A stretch of DNA of 6,648 nt from Methylobacter sp. (GCA_028714995.1 JAQTLI010000163.1:1-6648); one strand, 5' to 3'; counted from the first letter of the stretch, positions 1 to 6,219 are shown. Made by a program: numbers and translations. Notes: generated by a model from the letters alone, not told the origin.

Positions 1-1
1 G

Positions 2-1015
2 GAAGATGCTGCCCCCTTGATTACCTGGCCGCTGGTGATTACCAGAGGCCCGAACAAGGAACGGCAGAATCTGGGCATCTACCGCCTGCAAGTCATTGCC
101 AAAAACAAAGTCATCATGCGCTGGCTGGCGCACCGGGGCGGCGCTCTGGATTTCAAGGAATTCCAGGCCGCCCATCCGGGCCAGCCCTTCCCAGTTTCCA
201 TTGCCTTGGGCGCCGACCCAGCAACTATACTTGCCGCCGTCACACCGGTGCCGGACTCTCTGTCCGAATACGCCTTTGCCGGTCTATTACGTGGCAGCAA
301 AACAGAAGTCGCCAAATCGCTGATCAATGACCTGCAAGTTCCGGCCAGCGCTGAAATCGTACTGGAAGGCTTTATCTATCCCGGTGAATACGCCTCGGAA
401 GGGCCTTATGGCGACCACACCGGCTACTACAATGAAGTCGCCGATTTTCCGGTATTCACTATCGAAAGAATCACCCAGCGCCAGGCACCCATCTATCACA
501 GCACCTACACCGGCAGGCCGCCCGACGAACCAGCCATCCTGGGCGTTGCGTTGAATGAGGTATTCGTACCCATTTTGCAGAAACAATTCCCGGAAATCGT
601 CGATTTTTACCTGCCGCCGGAAGGCTGCTCCTATCGCATGGCCGTCATCAGCATGAAAAAGCAGTATGCCGGTCACGCTAAACGAGTGATGCTGGGTACC
701 TGGTCATTCCTGCGCCAATTCATGTACACCAAGTTTGTGATCGTCGTGGATGATGATATCAATGTCCGCAACTGGCAGGATGTGATCTGGGCGATGACCA
801 CCCGCATGGACCCTGCCAGAGATTTAACCATCCTGGAAAACACGCCGATAGATTATCTTGATTTCGCCTCGCCTGTGTCAGGTTTGGGCTCCAAGGTAGG
901 ATTTGACGCCACCAATAAATGGCCGGGGGAAACTAACAGGGAATGGGGCAGAACGATCGTGATGTCGCCGGAGGTAATCAAGAAAGTGGATGAGATATGG
1001 GATACTTTGTTTTAA
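2..1015 (+). CDS. ubiD: UbiD, 3-polyprenyl-4-hydroxybenzoate decarboxylase (5' end missing)
   Basis: This enzyme removes the carboxyl group from 3-polyprenyl-4-hydroxybenzoate in ubiquinone synthesis, using prenylated FMN supplied by UbiX plus a divalent metal and potassium. The reading frame is open to the window edge: codons before the first TTG (17) read EDAAP, which continues the family sequence, so that TTG is an internal leucine and not a start. About 337 residues are visible. The E. coli protein is about 497, so roughly the first 150 are missing. Numbering visible residues from the first full codon, expected metal ligands are Asn23 (RQNLGIYR), His44 (AHRGGALD) and Glu89 (LSEYAFAG). The expected catalytic Arg-Glu-Asp set is Arg28, Glu133 and Asp138 (EGPYGDHTGYY). 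These assignments come from aligning by memory to E. coli UbiD and fungal Fdc1. The C-terminal VSGLGSK and NKWPGETNREWGR blocks are intact, and the tail is a few residues shorter than in E. coli. No strong intrinsic terminator follows. Confidence 0.97.
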   Translation, partial: EDAAPLITWPLVITRGPNKERQNLGIYRLQVIAKNKVIMRWLAHRGGALDFKEFQAAHPGQPFPVSIALGADPATILAAVTPVPDSLSEYAFAGLLRGSKTEVAKSLINDLQVPASAEIVLEGFIYPGEYASEGPYGDHTGYYNEVADFPVFTIERITQRQAPIYHSTYTGRPPDEPAILGVALNEVFVPILQKQFPEIVDFYLPPEGCSYRMAVISMKKQYAGHAKRVMLGTWSFLRQFMYTKFVIVVDDDINVRNWQDVIWAMTTRMDPARDLTILENTPIDYLDFASPVSGLGSKVGFDATNKWPGETNREWGRTIVMSPEVIKKVDEIWDTLF

Positions 1016-1073
1016 ATCAATGCGCAGGTGGATTGGCTGCCATGGCATCGTTATCTACACTACTCGTCATCTC

Positions 1074-1102
1074 GGCAGGAACTCACGCCAGGCTATCCTG
1101 CC
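1074..1102. repeat. Inverted repeat, 7-bp arms with 15-base loop
   Basis: GGCAGGA (1074-1080) is exactly complementary to TCCTGCC (1096-1102). An alternative inner hairpin, CAGGC (1089-1093) with GCCTG (1100-1104), uses part of the same right arm, so the two folds exclude each other. It is the first of the row of palindromes behind ubiD. Function is unknown. Confidence 0.45.
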
Positions 1103-1122
1103 TGACACCCGTCGGGTTAATG

Positions 1123-1145
1123 CAAATCTGTTCCAGACAGATTTG
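1123..1145. repeat. Perfect inverted repeat, 9-bp arms with 5-base loop
   Basis: CAAATCTGT (1123-1131) pairs exactly with ACAGATTTG (1137-1145) around the loop TCCAG. A G-T wobble at 1122/1146 can extend the stem. No T run follows on either strand, so it is not an obvious intrinsic terminator. It could be part of the same repeat element as the longer palindrome at 1183. Confidence 0.6.
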
Positions 1146-1182
1146 TGCCGGAACCTAGAGCACAAGGAAGTGAAAAACAGAT

Positions 1183-1215
1183 TCCTGGTTCCCACGGAGC
1201 CCGTGGGAACCAGGA
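1183..1215. repeat. Long perfect palindrome, REP-like extragenic repeat
   Basis: A 15-bp arm TCCTGGTTCCCACGG (1183-1197) pairs perfectly with CCGTGGGAACCAGGA (1201-1215) around a 3-base loop AGC. This is the strongest secondary structure in the window. The GGTTCCCACG core resembles dispersed intergenic palindromes that I recall from several gammaproteobacteria, but I cannot confirm copy number here. As RNA it would fold very stably in transcripts from either strand, which could protect or end ubiD mRNA even though no T run follows. Confidence 0.75.
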
Positions 1216-1363
1216 GATAAGCCGTGCTGCGGGCTATTAAGCGCCTCAACTACATTCCTACGCGGCAAGTTGCATAACACACCTCCATCTTAGGTTTATT
1301 TACAGATTAACTTTACGACAGAATGTTGTGCTATGCCACTTTCCTAATTTAGAAAGTTGAGCA

Positions 1364-1381
1364 TCGCGTTATTCAACGCGA
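1364..1381 (-). terminator. Hairpin just after the secreted-protein gene, possible weak terminator
   Basis: TCGCGTT and AACGCGA form a perfect 7-bp stem with a 4-base loop, beginning 12 bases beyond the TAA of the - strand gene. On that strand the stem is followed by TGCTCAACTTTCT, which is T-containing but not a true T tract. A second 6-bp hairpin (ACTTTC with GAAAGT, 1338-1357) lies further on. Position favours a transcript end, but the missing T tract keeps confidence low. Confidence 0.4.
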
Positions 1382-1393
1382 CATTGCAGGAGA

Positions 1394-1897
1394 TTAATTA
1401 AATTTACCATTAAATCTAGTGAGCGAACCTGAAGCTGATGATGGATATTTCACAGGTAATCCTGTTATTACGCCATCTGAAGCAACCAACACGCTTGAAT
1501 GATACGCTCTGTTGGCTGAATCACTCTTACTGTTATCAGTTTGATCCAACACAATAACAAAATTTGAAGTTTCTCCGGTATTCCAAGTCAACGTACCTTC
1601 AGCGGTACAATCAACTGGATTTACCGTATAAGTTCCACTACCTGTCCTTGCTGCAGTAGAACCAGCTGCAGATCCATATCCACTGATATCAAAGTTTCCT
1701 TTTCCATCAAACTTCGCTTGACCGACCACATGAGTACTCCGAGTAACCTTGGTAGTAAAAGTAGGGGGAAGTGGAAATTCATTGACCCCGCTTACTTCAT
1801 AGCCGTATTTTCCTTTTAAAGAACTCTCGTCACATCCTGTGGCATAAGCCCCAGTTGAAAACAATGTTACCGCAGAAATTAAAATTATTTTTTTCAT
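1394..1897 (-). CDS. Small secreted protein of unknown function
   Basis: I do not recognise this 167-residue protein. Residues 1-19 form a clear Sec signal peptide: a KK start, the hydrophobic stretch IILISAVTLF, and a likely cleavage after AYA. The cysteine at 22 lacks a proper lipobox (the preceding residues are ATG), so a lipoprotein is unlikely. The mature part has two cysteines, 22 and 97, that could form a disulfide. It is rich in Gly, Ser and Thr, with SLKGKYGYEVSG at 26-37, AKFDGKGNFDISG at 61-73 and GSGTYTVNPVDCTAEGTLTW at 86-105. This alternating pattern suggests a beta-sheet or barrel fold in the periplasm or outside the cell. The start ATG is set by the signal peptide. No good Shine-Dalgarno precedes it; the bases just upstream are A-rich. 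It stands alone, convergent to ubiD, and is more AT-rich than its neighbours. It may be an accessory gene, but its role cannot be inferred. Confidence 0.82.
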   Translation of the reverse strand: MKKIILISAVTLFSTGAYATGCDESSLKGKYGYEVSGVNEFPLPPTFTTKVTRSTHVVGQAKFDGKGNFDISGYGSAAGSTAARTGSGTYTVNPVDCTAEGTLTWNTGETSNFVIVLDQTDNSKSDSANRAYHSSVLVASDGVITGLPVKYPSSASGSLTRFNGKFN

Positions 1898-1911
1898 TTG
1901 ATTTATTTTTA

Positions 1912-1942
1912 ATGGTTTTATGATGGTTTTATGATGGTTTAT
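1912..1942 (-). repeat. 11-bp direct repeats in the leader of the secreted-protein gene
   Basis: On the + strand the unit ATGGTTTTATG occurs twice without change (1912-1922 and 1923-1933). A third partial copy, ATGGTTTAT, follows at 1934-1942. The array ends about 14 bases before the start codon of the - strand gene. A TATAGT sequence on the - strand (1960-1955) could be a -10 box, which would place the repeats in the 5' untranslated RNA. No matching -35 is visible. An 11-bp spacing is close to one helical turn, so a binding site for a repeated protein contact is possible. Slippage in AT-rich DNA would explain it equally well. Confidence 0.65.
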
Positions 1943-2019
1943 TTTATTTTATTTACTATACTTTAATTAACTTTTAAATTCCTGTACCCCCAAGTGGATT
2001 ATTTTTGTTGCAATCGATT

Positions 2020-2036
2020 GAGCAAGTCCTTTGCTC
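2020..2036. other. Small hairpin, 6-bp stem with 5-base loop
   Basis: GAGCAA and TTGCTC pair perfectly around GTCCT. On the + strand it is followed by TATTTTCATATT, a broken T-rich stretch, so it could be a weak terminator for a + strand transcript. No + strand gene leads into it, so the role is unclear. Confidence 0.3.
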
Positions 2037-2760
2037 TATTTTCATATTATAAAAACAAAACAGCACATGATACCGAAGACTTGCCAATGCACTGAAACGC
2101 TGATTTCCCTTTTTATATTATCCGTATTCTCACCGAGAATTTGCTTGAATTTAATATAAGTTAGCACGAGTAAAAAATGAAGACAGCTGCGCGCATCCTA
2201 TATAAAGAGATTCATTCTAATAAAAATATAGGCTAATTACGCCCTCCTTAAGGTGGGTAAATTGCCTGCTTACGTCATGAAAGATGACCACCCCCTTTAA
2301 ATTTTTATGCCAATAGGCGCAGAAAAACCTAGCAGCCTGTCGGACTTAGCCATCAGTTTACTAAGTGCTGATACAATATAATGTCAATTATATAATTTGC
2401 ACTACAAACTTTATATCGTATAAATTGAACTTATATTTGATAATTACACTACTCAATGGTCATTTTTTGTCTTAGTTTCAGTTTCGATATTTTTTAATTT
2501 TTACAGCTTAAGCCAAGCAAAAACTGCGACACAATTCTCATTATATTATTTTAATCTCAACAAAGTCATGCTTTTATCATCTTTGAATCGCTGATTATCA
2601 TCACATATCAATTGTATGATTATCTACAAATCATTATGTTGCCGTGATTAATTGCTATTATTTATCAAATTATCATGTCTGTTTGTTATAAATTCAATCA
2701 AAGTCGCATCATTCGGGGAATCGGTATTTTACTGAAAGCTTTTTTACAGCCAAGTAGAGT

Positions 2761-2816
2761 GTACGCATCGCGTACCTTTATTTAACATGGGTGGTTGTTT
2801 GGAAAATGGTACGCGC
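2761..2816 (-). repeat. Repeat-like sequence with competing hairpin arms behind hemY
   Basis: GTACGC (2761-2766) and GCGTAC (2770-2775) form a 6-bp stem with the 3-base loop ATC. The same middle segment, as CGCGTACC (2769-2776), is also complementary over 8 bp to GGTACGCG (2809-2816). The two pairings exclude each other. An imperfect hairpin, GGTTGGA with TCCACCC (2824-2847, one mismatch), lies between this and the hemY stop codon. No T tract follows any of these on the - strand. The GTACGC and GTAGGTTGGATT words resemble dispersed intergenic repeats of proteobacteria, so this may be a decayed repeat that also shapes the 3' end of the hem operon mRNA. Confidence 0.5.
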
Positions 2817-2862
2817 GAGGGTAGGTTGGATTGGTTCCGTTCCACCCCCATATAGCGAATTG

Positions 2863-4098
2863 TTATTCAGATATTGAATCTATCCTGCTGACAATCGCGC
2901 TGGACGCCAATTCCAGGGCTGATTTATATAACTGACAAGCCTTGTTGACATTGCCTTGTGAAGCCAATAAATCTCCCAGTAATTGATAAGCCTGAACTGT
3001 AGGCTCAATTGCGATACTTTTGGATAAATAGTTTTCCGCTTTTTGGGAGTCAGAACATTTAAGACTCAGCTTGCCCAGAACGCTTAGCAGCACGGCATCT
3101 CTGGGATACAGGGTAAGCCACTGTTCAGCCATTTCAAGCTGTCTGTCGACATCAACCGTCTGGACGCTGCCAAACAATACCAACAGCGTCTGATCCCAGT
3201 GTATCGACAAGGCTCTGGTCAATGCATCTTCTATTTTTGCACCTGCGCCGGCATCAATCATGGCGGCAAAGTAGATAGCTGAAACACCTGGCACGCTTTG
3301 TATGTAATCTGGAATTTCAGACCATAGCTTTTCAATTTCTGCGACATCGCCTCTTTCAGAAGCCAGCTTTAACAATTCACTGAATGCTTCTGTCTCCAGC
3401 AGTTTAATCTCTGCTTCCATCAAAACTTTATTGTTGTTCAATGACGGAATCAGTTTTCGGATGCCCTCCCAATCACCGACATGCTGATAGGCCTGATGTA
3501 ATAATTTTAGAACGCTAGCATGAGTTGGATCTATGGAATGCAAGCGGGTCAGAGTTTCTAAGGCTTGATCAAACTGCTTCCCTGATAAATGCAACTCTGC
3601 CTGAGTCAAGCCTATCGCCACATCAGATCCCGGCGCCTGATCAGCGGCTTTTTGCAAATATTCATCTCTTTTATCAAATGCTCCTCGGGATTGTGCGGCT
3701 CTTGCTGCAGTCAAATAATGTATCAACGGAGCGCCACTATGAGATGCGTGCTTAATCAATACTTTTTCCGCTTTTTCCCAGTTACCTTCCGCAGAATCGA
3801 CCAAGCCGACAATCAAGGCTTCCTGAGAACGGTTAAATTTTACGTCTTTGCCGCGATTTTTTATCCTGCCCGGCAATCTGAACAGCCAGCCCAGTAATCT
3901 GAAAAATACATAAAATACAAAAAAACTAATAATCAGAGTAACTGCAAAAACAATCAACGATGTTTCTAGGGACCAATGCCCTATGCCAATCAGAACATAA
4001 CCGGGATTCTCAAATCCACCCAACCATTTATTAGCACCAAAAGCAGCTGCAACAGCAACAGCGAGCAAACCCAGAAAATAAAGTATCTTTTTCATCAT
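2863..4098 (-). CDS. hemY: HemY, inner-membrane TPR protein of the hemCDXY operon
   Basis: This is the proteobacterial HemY, a membrane protein linked to late tetrapyrrole synthesis. It is not the Bacillus protoporphyrinogen oxidase of the same name, and no flavin-binding motif is present. It has 411 residues, against about 398 in E. coli. Two membrane segments lie at about 4-22 and 44-70, with a short stretch between them. A basic segment (RLPGRIKNRGK) follows, then the HemY_N type region ending in SQEALIVGLVDSAEGNWEKAE. The remainder is helical with TPR-like repeats, clearest at about 94-118, 160-190 and 335-400 (LGKLSLKCSDSQKAENYL, LLGDLLASQGNVNKACQLY). Gene order and fold are established for the family; the molecular role is not, though a scaffold for heme enzymes is often proposed. 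It starts 11 bases after hemX. Two ATG codons are adjacent (4098 and 4095); the AGAGA at 4107-4103 is better spaced for the second. Confidence 0.93.
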   Translation of the reverse strand: MMKKILYFLGLLAVAVAAAFGANKWLGGFENPGYVLIGIGHWSLETSLIVFAVTLIISFFVFYVFFRLLGWLFRLPGRIKNRGKDVKFNRSQEALIVGLVDSAEGNWEKAEKVLIKHASHSGAPLIHYLTAARAAQSRGAFDKRDEYLQKAADQAPGSDVAIGLTQAELHLSGKQFDQALETLTRLHSIDPTHASVLKLLHQAYQHVGDWEGIRKLIPSLNNNKVLMEAEIKLLETEAFSELLKLASERGDVAEIEKLWSEIPDYIQSVPGVSAIYFAAMIDAGAGAKIEDALTRALSIHWDQTLLVLFGSVQTVDVDRQLEMAEQWLTLYPRDAVLLSVLGKLSLKCSDSQKAENYLSKSIAIEPTVQAYQLLGDLLASQGNVNKACQLYKSALELASSAIVSRIDSISE

Positions 4099-4109
4099 AT
4101 ATTCTCTGG

Positions 4110-5429
4110 TTAATGCGCTGCAGGTACTGCTTCAACTGGTTTTACCGTCTCGGCTGGCTTCACTGCTTCAATCGACTTTTCTGCTTCAGTTGGCTTTGCT
4201 GCTTCAACTGGCTTCTCTGCCTGCGTTGATTTGACTGTATCAGAGGCTGGCATTGCCTTATCTGCCTCTAATCTGAGCTTGGTAATATCTCTGAGCATTT
4301 TCAAAGACAAACTGATGTCGGGGAACTGACTGCGAATTTTAATGGTGCTGAACTTGTCCAGTTCGGCAAGAAAGTTGGCTGTACCCGTGTTCTTGGCAAA
4401 ATTCTGTTCAGCCCATTTTTTTGCATCCGCCAGACTAGCTAAATAAAGCGCTTCATTTTGTTGAACCAGTGCAATTTTCACCATTTCCAACTTCACTCTT
4501 AGTTGCTCACGAATAAACTGAGCCTCTTCCGGCGTTAATATCTCTTTGATCGGATGCTCTGTATGCCGGATTGTAACCATGCCTTCCAATTGCTCCATAG
4601 CAGAATCAAGTAGCTTATTACCTGTTTGATCTTTGTCCTTTTCCGCTGGCTGCTTGTGCACTTCTTCAGCCGGGGTCAATGTTTTTCCTGAATAAGGCAA
4701 AAACAATGTCAACTTATCGACGTTATCTTGCAGTGTCTGCACCGAGGAATAAATGCCCACAACATCAGCAACGGCAATACCGCGAATAGCAGAAATTTCC
4801 TTAGCGATCTGCTCGCGTATTTTAAACGCCCCTGCATCACCGCTTTCTCTCAATCTCTGATCCGCCGCTTCCAGTGCTTCACGCGTCGTATTGACATCGC
4901 CCATCAAATACAGACGTTGATTGGCTATACTCAATAAATATTCTGCATCGGCAATTAACCAGTCTCCGCGAGTCTTTCCTAATTGACGCTGTACCTGCGA
5001 AATCGCACTATTTAATTCGTTCCGCGCACTTTCCAGTTTTTCGGTATGCAACTGGGAAAAATCCGACAGGGTTTTGGTAAAATGGGCATCCTTCCCGGCG
5101 ACATTTGCTTCTACGGTTGCCAGTTGAGATTGAATGGCTGCAAGTTGCGCCTGATAACCGCTAATCTGTTTTGACAACTCGATTAACTGCATATCGCCCT
5201 TATTAACTTCACCACCTAAATCAGCCTGTTGGGATCGCAATTGCTGAAAAAGATAAAAACCTACACCTGCCACACTGATAATAATGAGTAACACAATGAC
5301 GCCAAACCAGAATCCGTTACGCGACCGGTTAGCTTTGCCTACAGGAGGTGGGTAAGGGGCGTGAGCAGAAGCGGAAGCTTTGTTGTTTTCGCTCACATTC
5401 TGTTCTTGTTGTTCACTCAATTCGGCCAC
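4110..5429 (-). CDS. hemX: HemX, membrane-anchored coiled-coil protein of the hem operon
   Basis: HemX is a bitopic inner-membrane protein encoded beside hemCD. Databases often label it uroporphyrinogen-III C-methyltransferase, but the sequence has no SAM-binding methyltransferase motifs, so that name should not be used. It has 439 residues, against about 393 in E. coli. Residues 1-37 are polar, with a proline-rich patch (YPPPV). One membrane segment lies at about 39-63 (WFGVIVLLIIISVAGVGFYLF). A coiled coil with regular heptads runs from about 64 to 150. The family core follows, with the typical WLIADAEYLLSIANQRLYL at 157-175 and EALEAADQRL at 184-193. The tail from 405 is a six-residue repeat, described separately. 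It starts with GTG, one base after the hemD stop. GGGGA at 5440-5436, inside the end of hemD, sits 6 bases upstream and supports that start. Translation is probably coupled to hemD. Function is inferred to be regulatory or structural. Confidence 0.93.
   Translation of the reverse strand: MAELSEQQEQNVSENNKASASAHAPYPPPVGKANRSRNGFWFGVIVLLIIISVAGVGFYLFQQLRSQQADLGGEVNKGDMQLIELSKQISGYQAQLAAIQSQLATVEANVAGKDAHFTKTLSDFSQLHTEKLESARNELNSAISQVQRQLGKTRGDWLIADAEYLLSIANQRLYLMGDVNTTREALEAADQRLRESGDAGAFKIREQIAKEISAIRGIAVADVVGIYSSVQTLQDNVDKLTLFLPYSGKTLTPAEEVHKQPAEKDKDQTGNKLLDSAMEQLEGMVTIRHTEHPIKEILTPEEAQFIREQLRVKLEMVKIALVQQNEALYLASLADAKKWAEQNFAKNTGTANFLAELDKFSTIKIRSQFPDISLSLKMLRDITKLRLEADKAMPASDTVKSTQAEKPVEAAKPTEAEKSIEAVKPAETVKPVEAVPAAH
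4128..4217 (-). repeat. Five in-frame 18-bp repeats encoding a Lys-Pro-x-Glu-Ala tail in hemX
   Basis: Residues 405-434 of HemX fall into five six-residue units: EKPVEA, AKPTEA, EKSIEA, VKPAET and VKPVEA. The underlying DNA repeats every 18 bases, with the word TGCTTCAA or a close variant recurring in most units. The consensus is xK(P/S)xE(A/T). Such charged, proline-containing tails are usually extended and flexible. With the membrane segment at the N terminus, this tail would be periplasmic if the N terminus is inside the cell. Confidence 0.85.
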
Positions 5430-5430
5430 T

Positions 5431-6204
5431 CTATTTCCCCGTCACACACGTTATTACTGTCTCAAGAATTGCTGTATCGATAGGACTATCCGTCACAGTA
5501 ATTCGATTAAATCCCATATCGGCGGCTATACGCCTGATTCTATCGCTAACTACCACCAAGGGTATTAATGACAATAGCTTATAATTTTTTTCACCCAGCA
5601 TGATAATTAAATTTTGCAGGGCTTCAGCACTGGTCACGATAATGACATCCAGGCGGTGCTGGGTAAGCAATTTGACAACTGGTAAGCCATCAATGTCAGG
5701 GATGATTCTTTTATAAACTTCCAGATATTCAACGTTTGCGCCTCTGCTCCGCAGAGTATTTGCCAGTTCTTCACGTCCGCCTTCACCACGAACGATTAAA
5801 CAGTTTTGCCCATCGACTTGCTGCAGTTGAGGCATTGCCAGCAACGCTTCACTGTTATAACCACTTTCAGGTACCAAATCGACGGCTAACTCGGCCATTT
5901 TCATAGCTTGCGCCGTTGATTGTCCCACTGCGGCAAAACGCACAGATTTCATACAGTCTATTTTGCCACTATTCGCCTTTAGAGCAAAATTTACTGCATT
6001 AGCACTAATAAAAACAACCCATTGAAACCTATCCAGATTTGCCAAGGTTTTCGTTATCTCGCTGGCGTCATCCCGTGAAACAATATCCAGCGTTGGGAAC
6101 CGAATTGCTTCGCCCCCCTGCTCTTCAATTAATCGACACAAATTTTCCGCCTGATGCGCCGGACGCGTCACCAAAACACGCACCCTGTTCAAAACCTTAC
6201 TCAA
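5431..6204 (-). CDS. hemD: HemD, uroporphyrinogen-III synthase
   Basis: HemD cyclises hydroxymethylbilane to uroporphyrinogen III while inverting ring D, the branch point for heme, siroheme and cobalamin. It is soluble and has no cofactor. The protein has 257 residues, against about 246 in E. coli. The two-lobed fold is readable. Lobe 1 opens with VLVTRPAHQAENLCRLI (10-26) and RFPTLDI (35-41), with VVFISANAVNFAL (63-75) and FAAVGQSTAQAM (90-101). Lobe 2 has LIVRGEGGREELANTLRSRG (136-155), VEYLEVYKRIIP (158-169), VIIVTSAEALQNL (187-199) and VVVSDRIRRIAADMGF (217-232). Tyr164 in VYKR matches the conserved active-site tyrosine of the family. The start is TTG, 15 bases after hemC; GGAG at 6216-6213 with 8 bases of spacing supports it. 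Some bacteria fuse HemD to HemX; here they are separate but only one base apart. Confidence 0.95.
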   Translation of the reverse strand: MSKVLNRVRVLVTRPAHQAENLCRLIEEQGGEAIRFPTLDIVSRDDASEITKTLANLDRFQWVVFISANAVNFALKANSGKIDCMKSVRFAAVGQSTAQAMKMAELAVDLVPESGYNSEALLAMPQLQQVDGQNCLIVRGEGGREELANTLRSRGANVEYLEVYKRIIPDIDGLPVVKLLTQHRLDVIIVTSAEALQNLIIMLGEKNYKLLSLIPLVVVSDRIRRIAADMGFNRITVTDSPIDTAILETVITCVTGK

Positions 6205-6212
6205 AGCTTCCG

Positions 6213-6216
6213 CTCC
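6213..6216 (-). promoter_or_regulatory. Ribosome binding site for hemD
   Basis: GGAG on the - strand lies just after the TGA of hemC's frame and 8 bases before the TTG taken as the hemD start. It is what decides for the rare TTG codon over later candidates such as TTG at residue 5 or GTG at residue 8. Confidence 0.6.
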
Positions 6217-6219
6217 AGC

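Larger units (their letters stand above)
1016..1393. other. Intergenic region between two convergent genes, rich in inverted repeats
   Basis: This gap separates the 3' ends of ubiD and the convergent secreted-protein gene. I see no credible gene in it. Open frames here run straight through palindromes, so both strands translate to similar short peptides. It holds at least five hairpin-forming sequences. Three larger ones and the 1364-1381 hairpin are listed separately. A fifth, ACCCG-T-CGGGT at 1107-1117, is tiny. A 10-bp self-complementary site, TGCCATGGCA, lies at 1038-1047. None is followed by a convincing run of T on either strand, so the gap looks more like a mosaic of repeat elements than a simple terminator region. 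Confidence 0.7.
1943..2862. other. Gene-free, mostly AT-rich stretch of 920 bases
   Basis: No reading frame here looks like a gene on either strand. The longest start-to-stop candidate with a plausible spacing is a 19-codon frame at 2177-2236, which has nothing else to support it. Two hand-counted 60-base rows (2461-2520 and 2521-2580) are each about 27% GC, against 70% in one ubiD row (121-180), so the contrast is real. Visible structures are a 6-bp hairpin at 2020-2036, an inverted repeat CCTATAT/ATATAGG at 2197-2232, an imperfect palindrome around CCTTAAGG at 2242-2257, and ATGATT/AATCAT at 2616-2634. The right end (from about 2750) is more GC-rich and repeat-like. No tRNA or known riboswitch was recognised. 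Confidence 0.7.

Noticed and set aside
990..1249. Overlapping open frames on both strands (76 and 60 codons)
   Set aside because: They run through palindromes, so both strands give similar peptides such as VPTxxVGTR. They have no family resemblance and no ribosome binding site.
2177..2236. 19-codon frame starting MKTAARILYKEI with GAG upstream
   Set aside because: Too short to support by itself, no neighbour that it could lead or regulate, and such frames are expected by chance in a long gap.
2397..2424. TTGCAC and TATAAA with 16-base spacing, as a + strand promoter
   Set aside because: The -35 is poor, no gene or RNA follows, and -10-like words are common in AT-rich DNA.
2591..2640. Cluster of TGATTATC-like words resembling Fur boxes
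   Set aside because: No copy fits the 19-bp Fur consensus well and no start codon lies nearby. AT-rich sequence gives such words by chance.
2740..2760. CTGAAAGCTTTTTTACAG as an intrinsic terminator
   Set aside because: The stem is very weak and the T run lies inside the would-be hairpin, not after it.
1943..2862. CRISPR array, tRNA or riboswitch in the long gap
   Set aside because: No regularly spaced repeats, no cloverleaf arms with a GTTC-type loop, and no recognised aptamer core.
4110..5429. HemX as a uroporphyrinogen methyltransferase
   Set aside because: No SAM-binding motifs are present. The name is a carried-over database label; the visible fold is a membrane anchor plus coiled coil.
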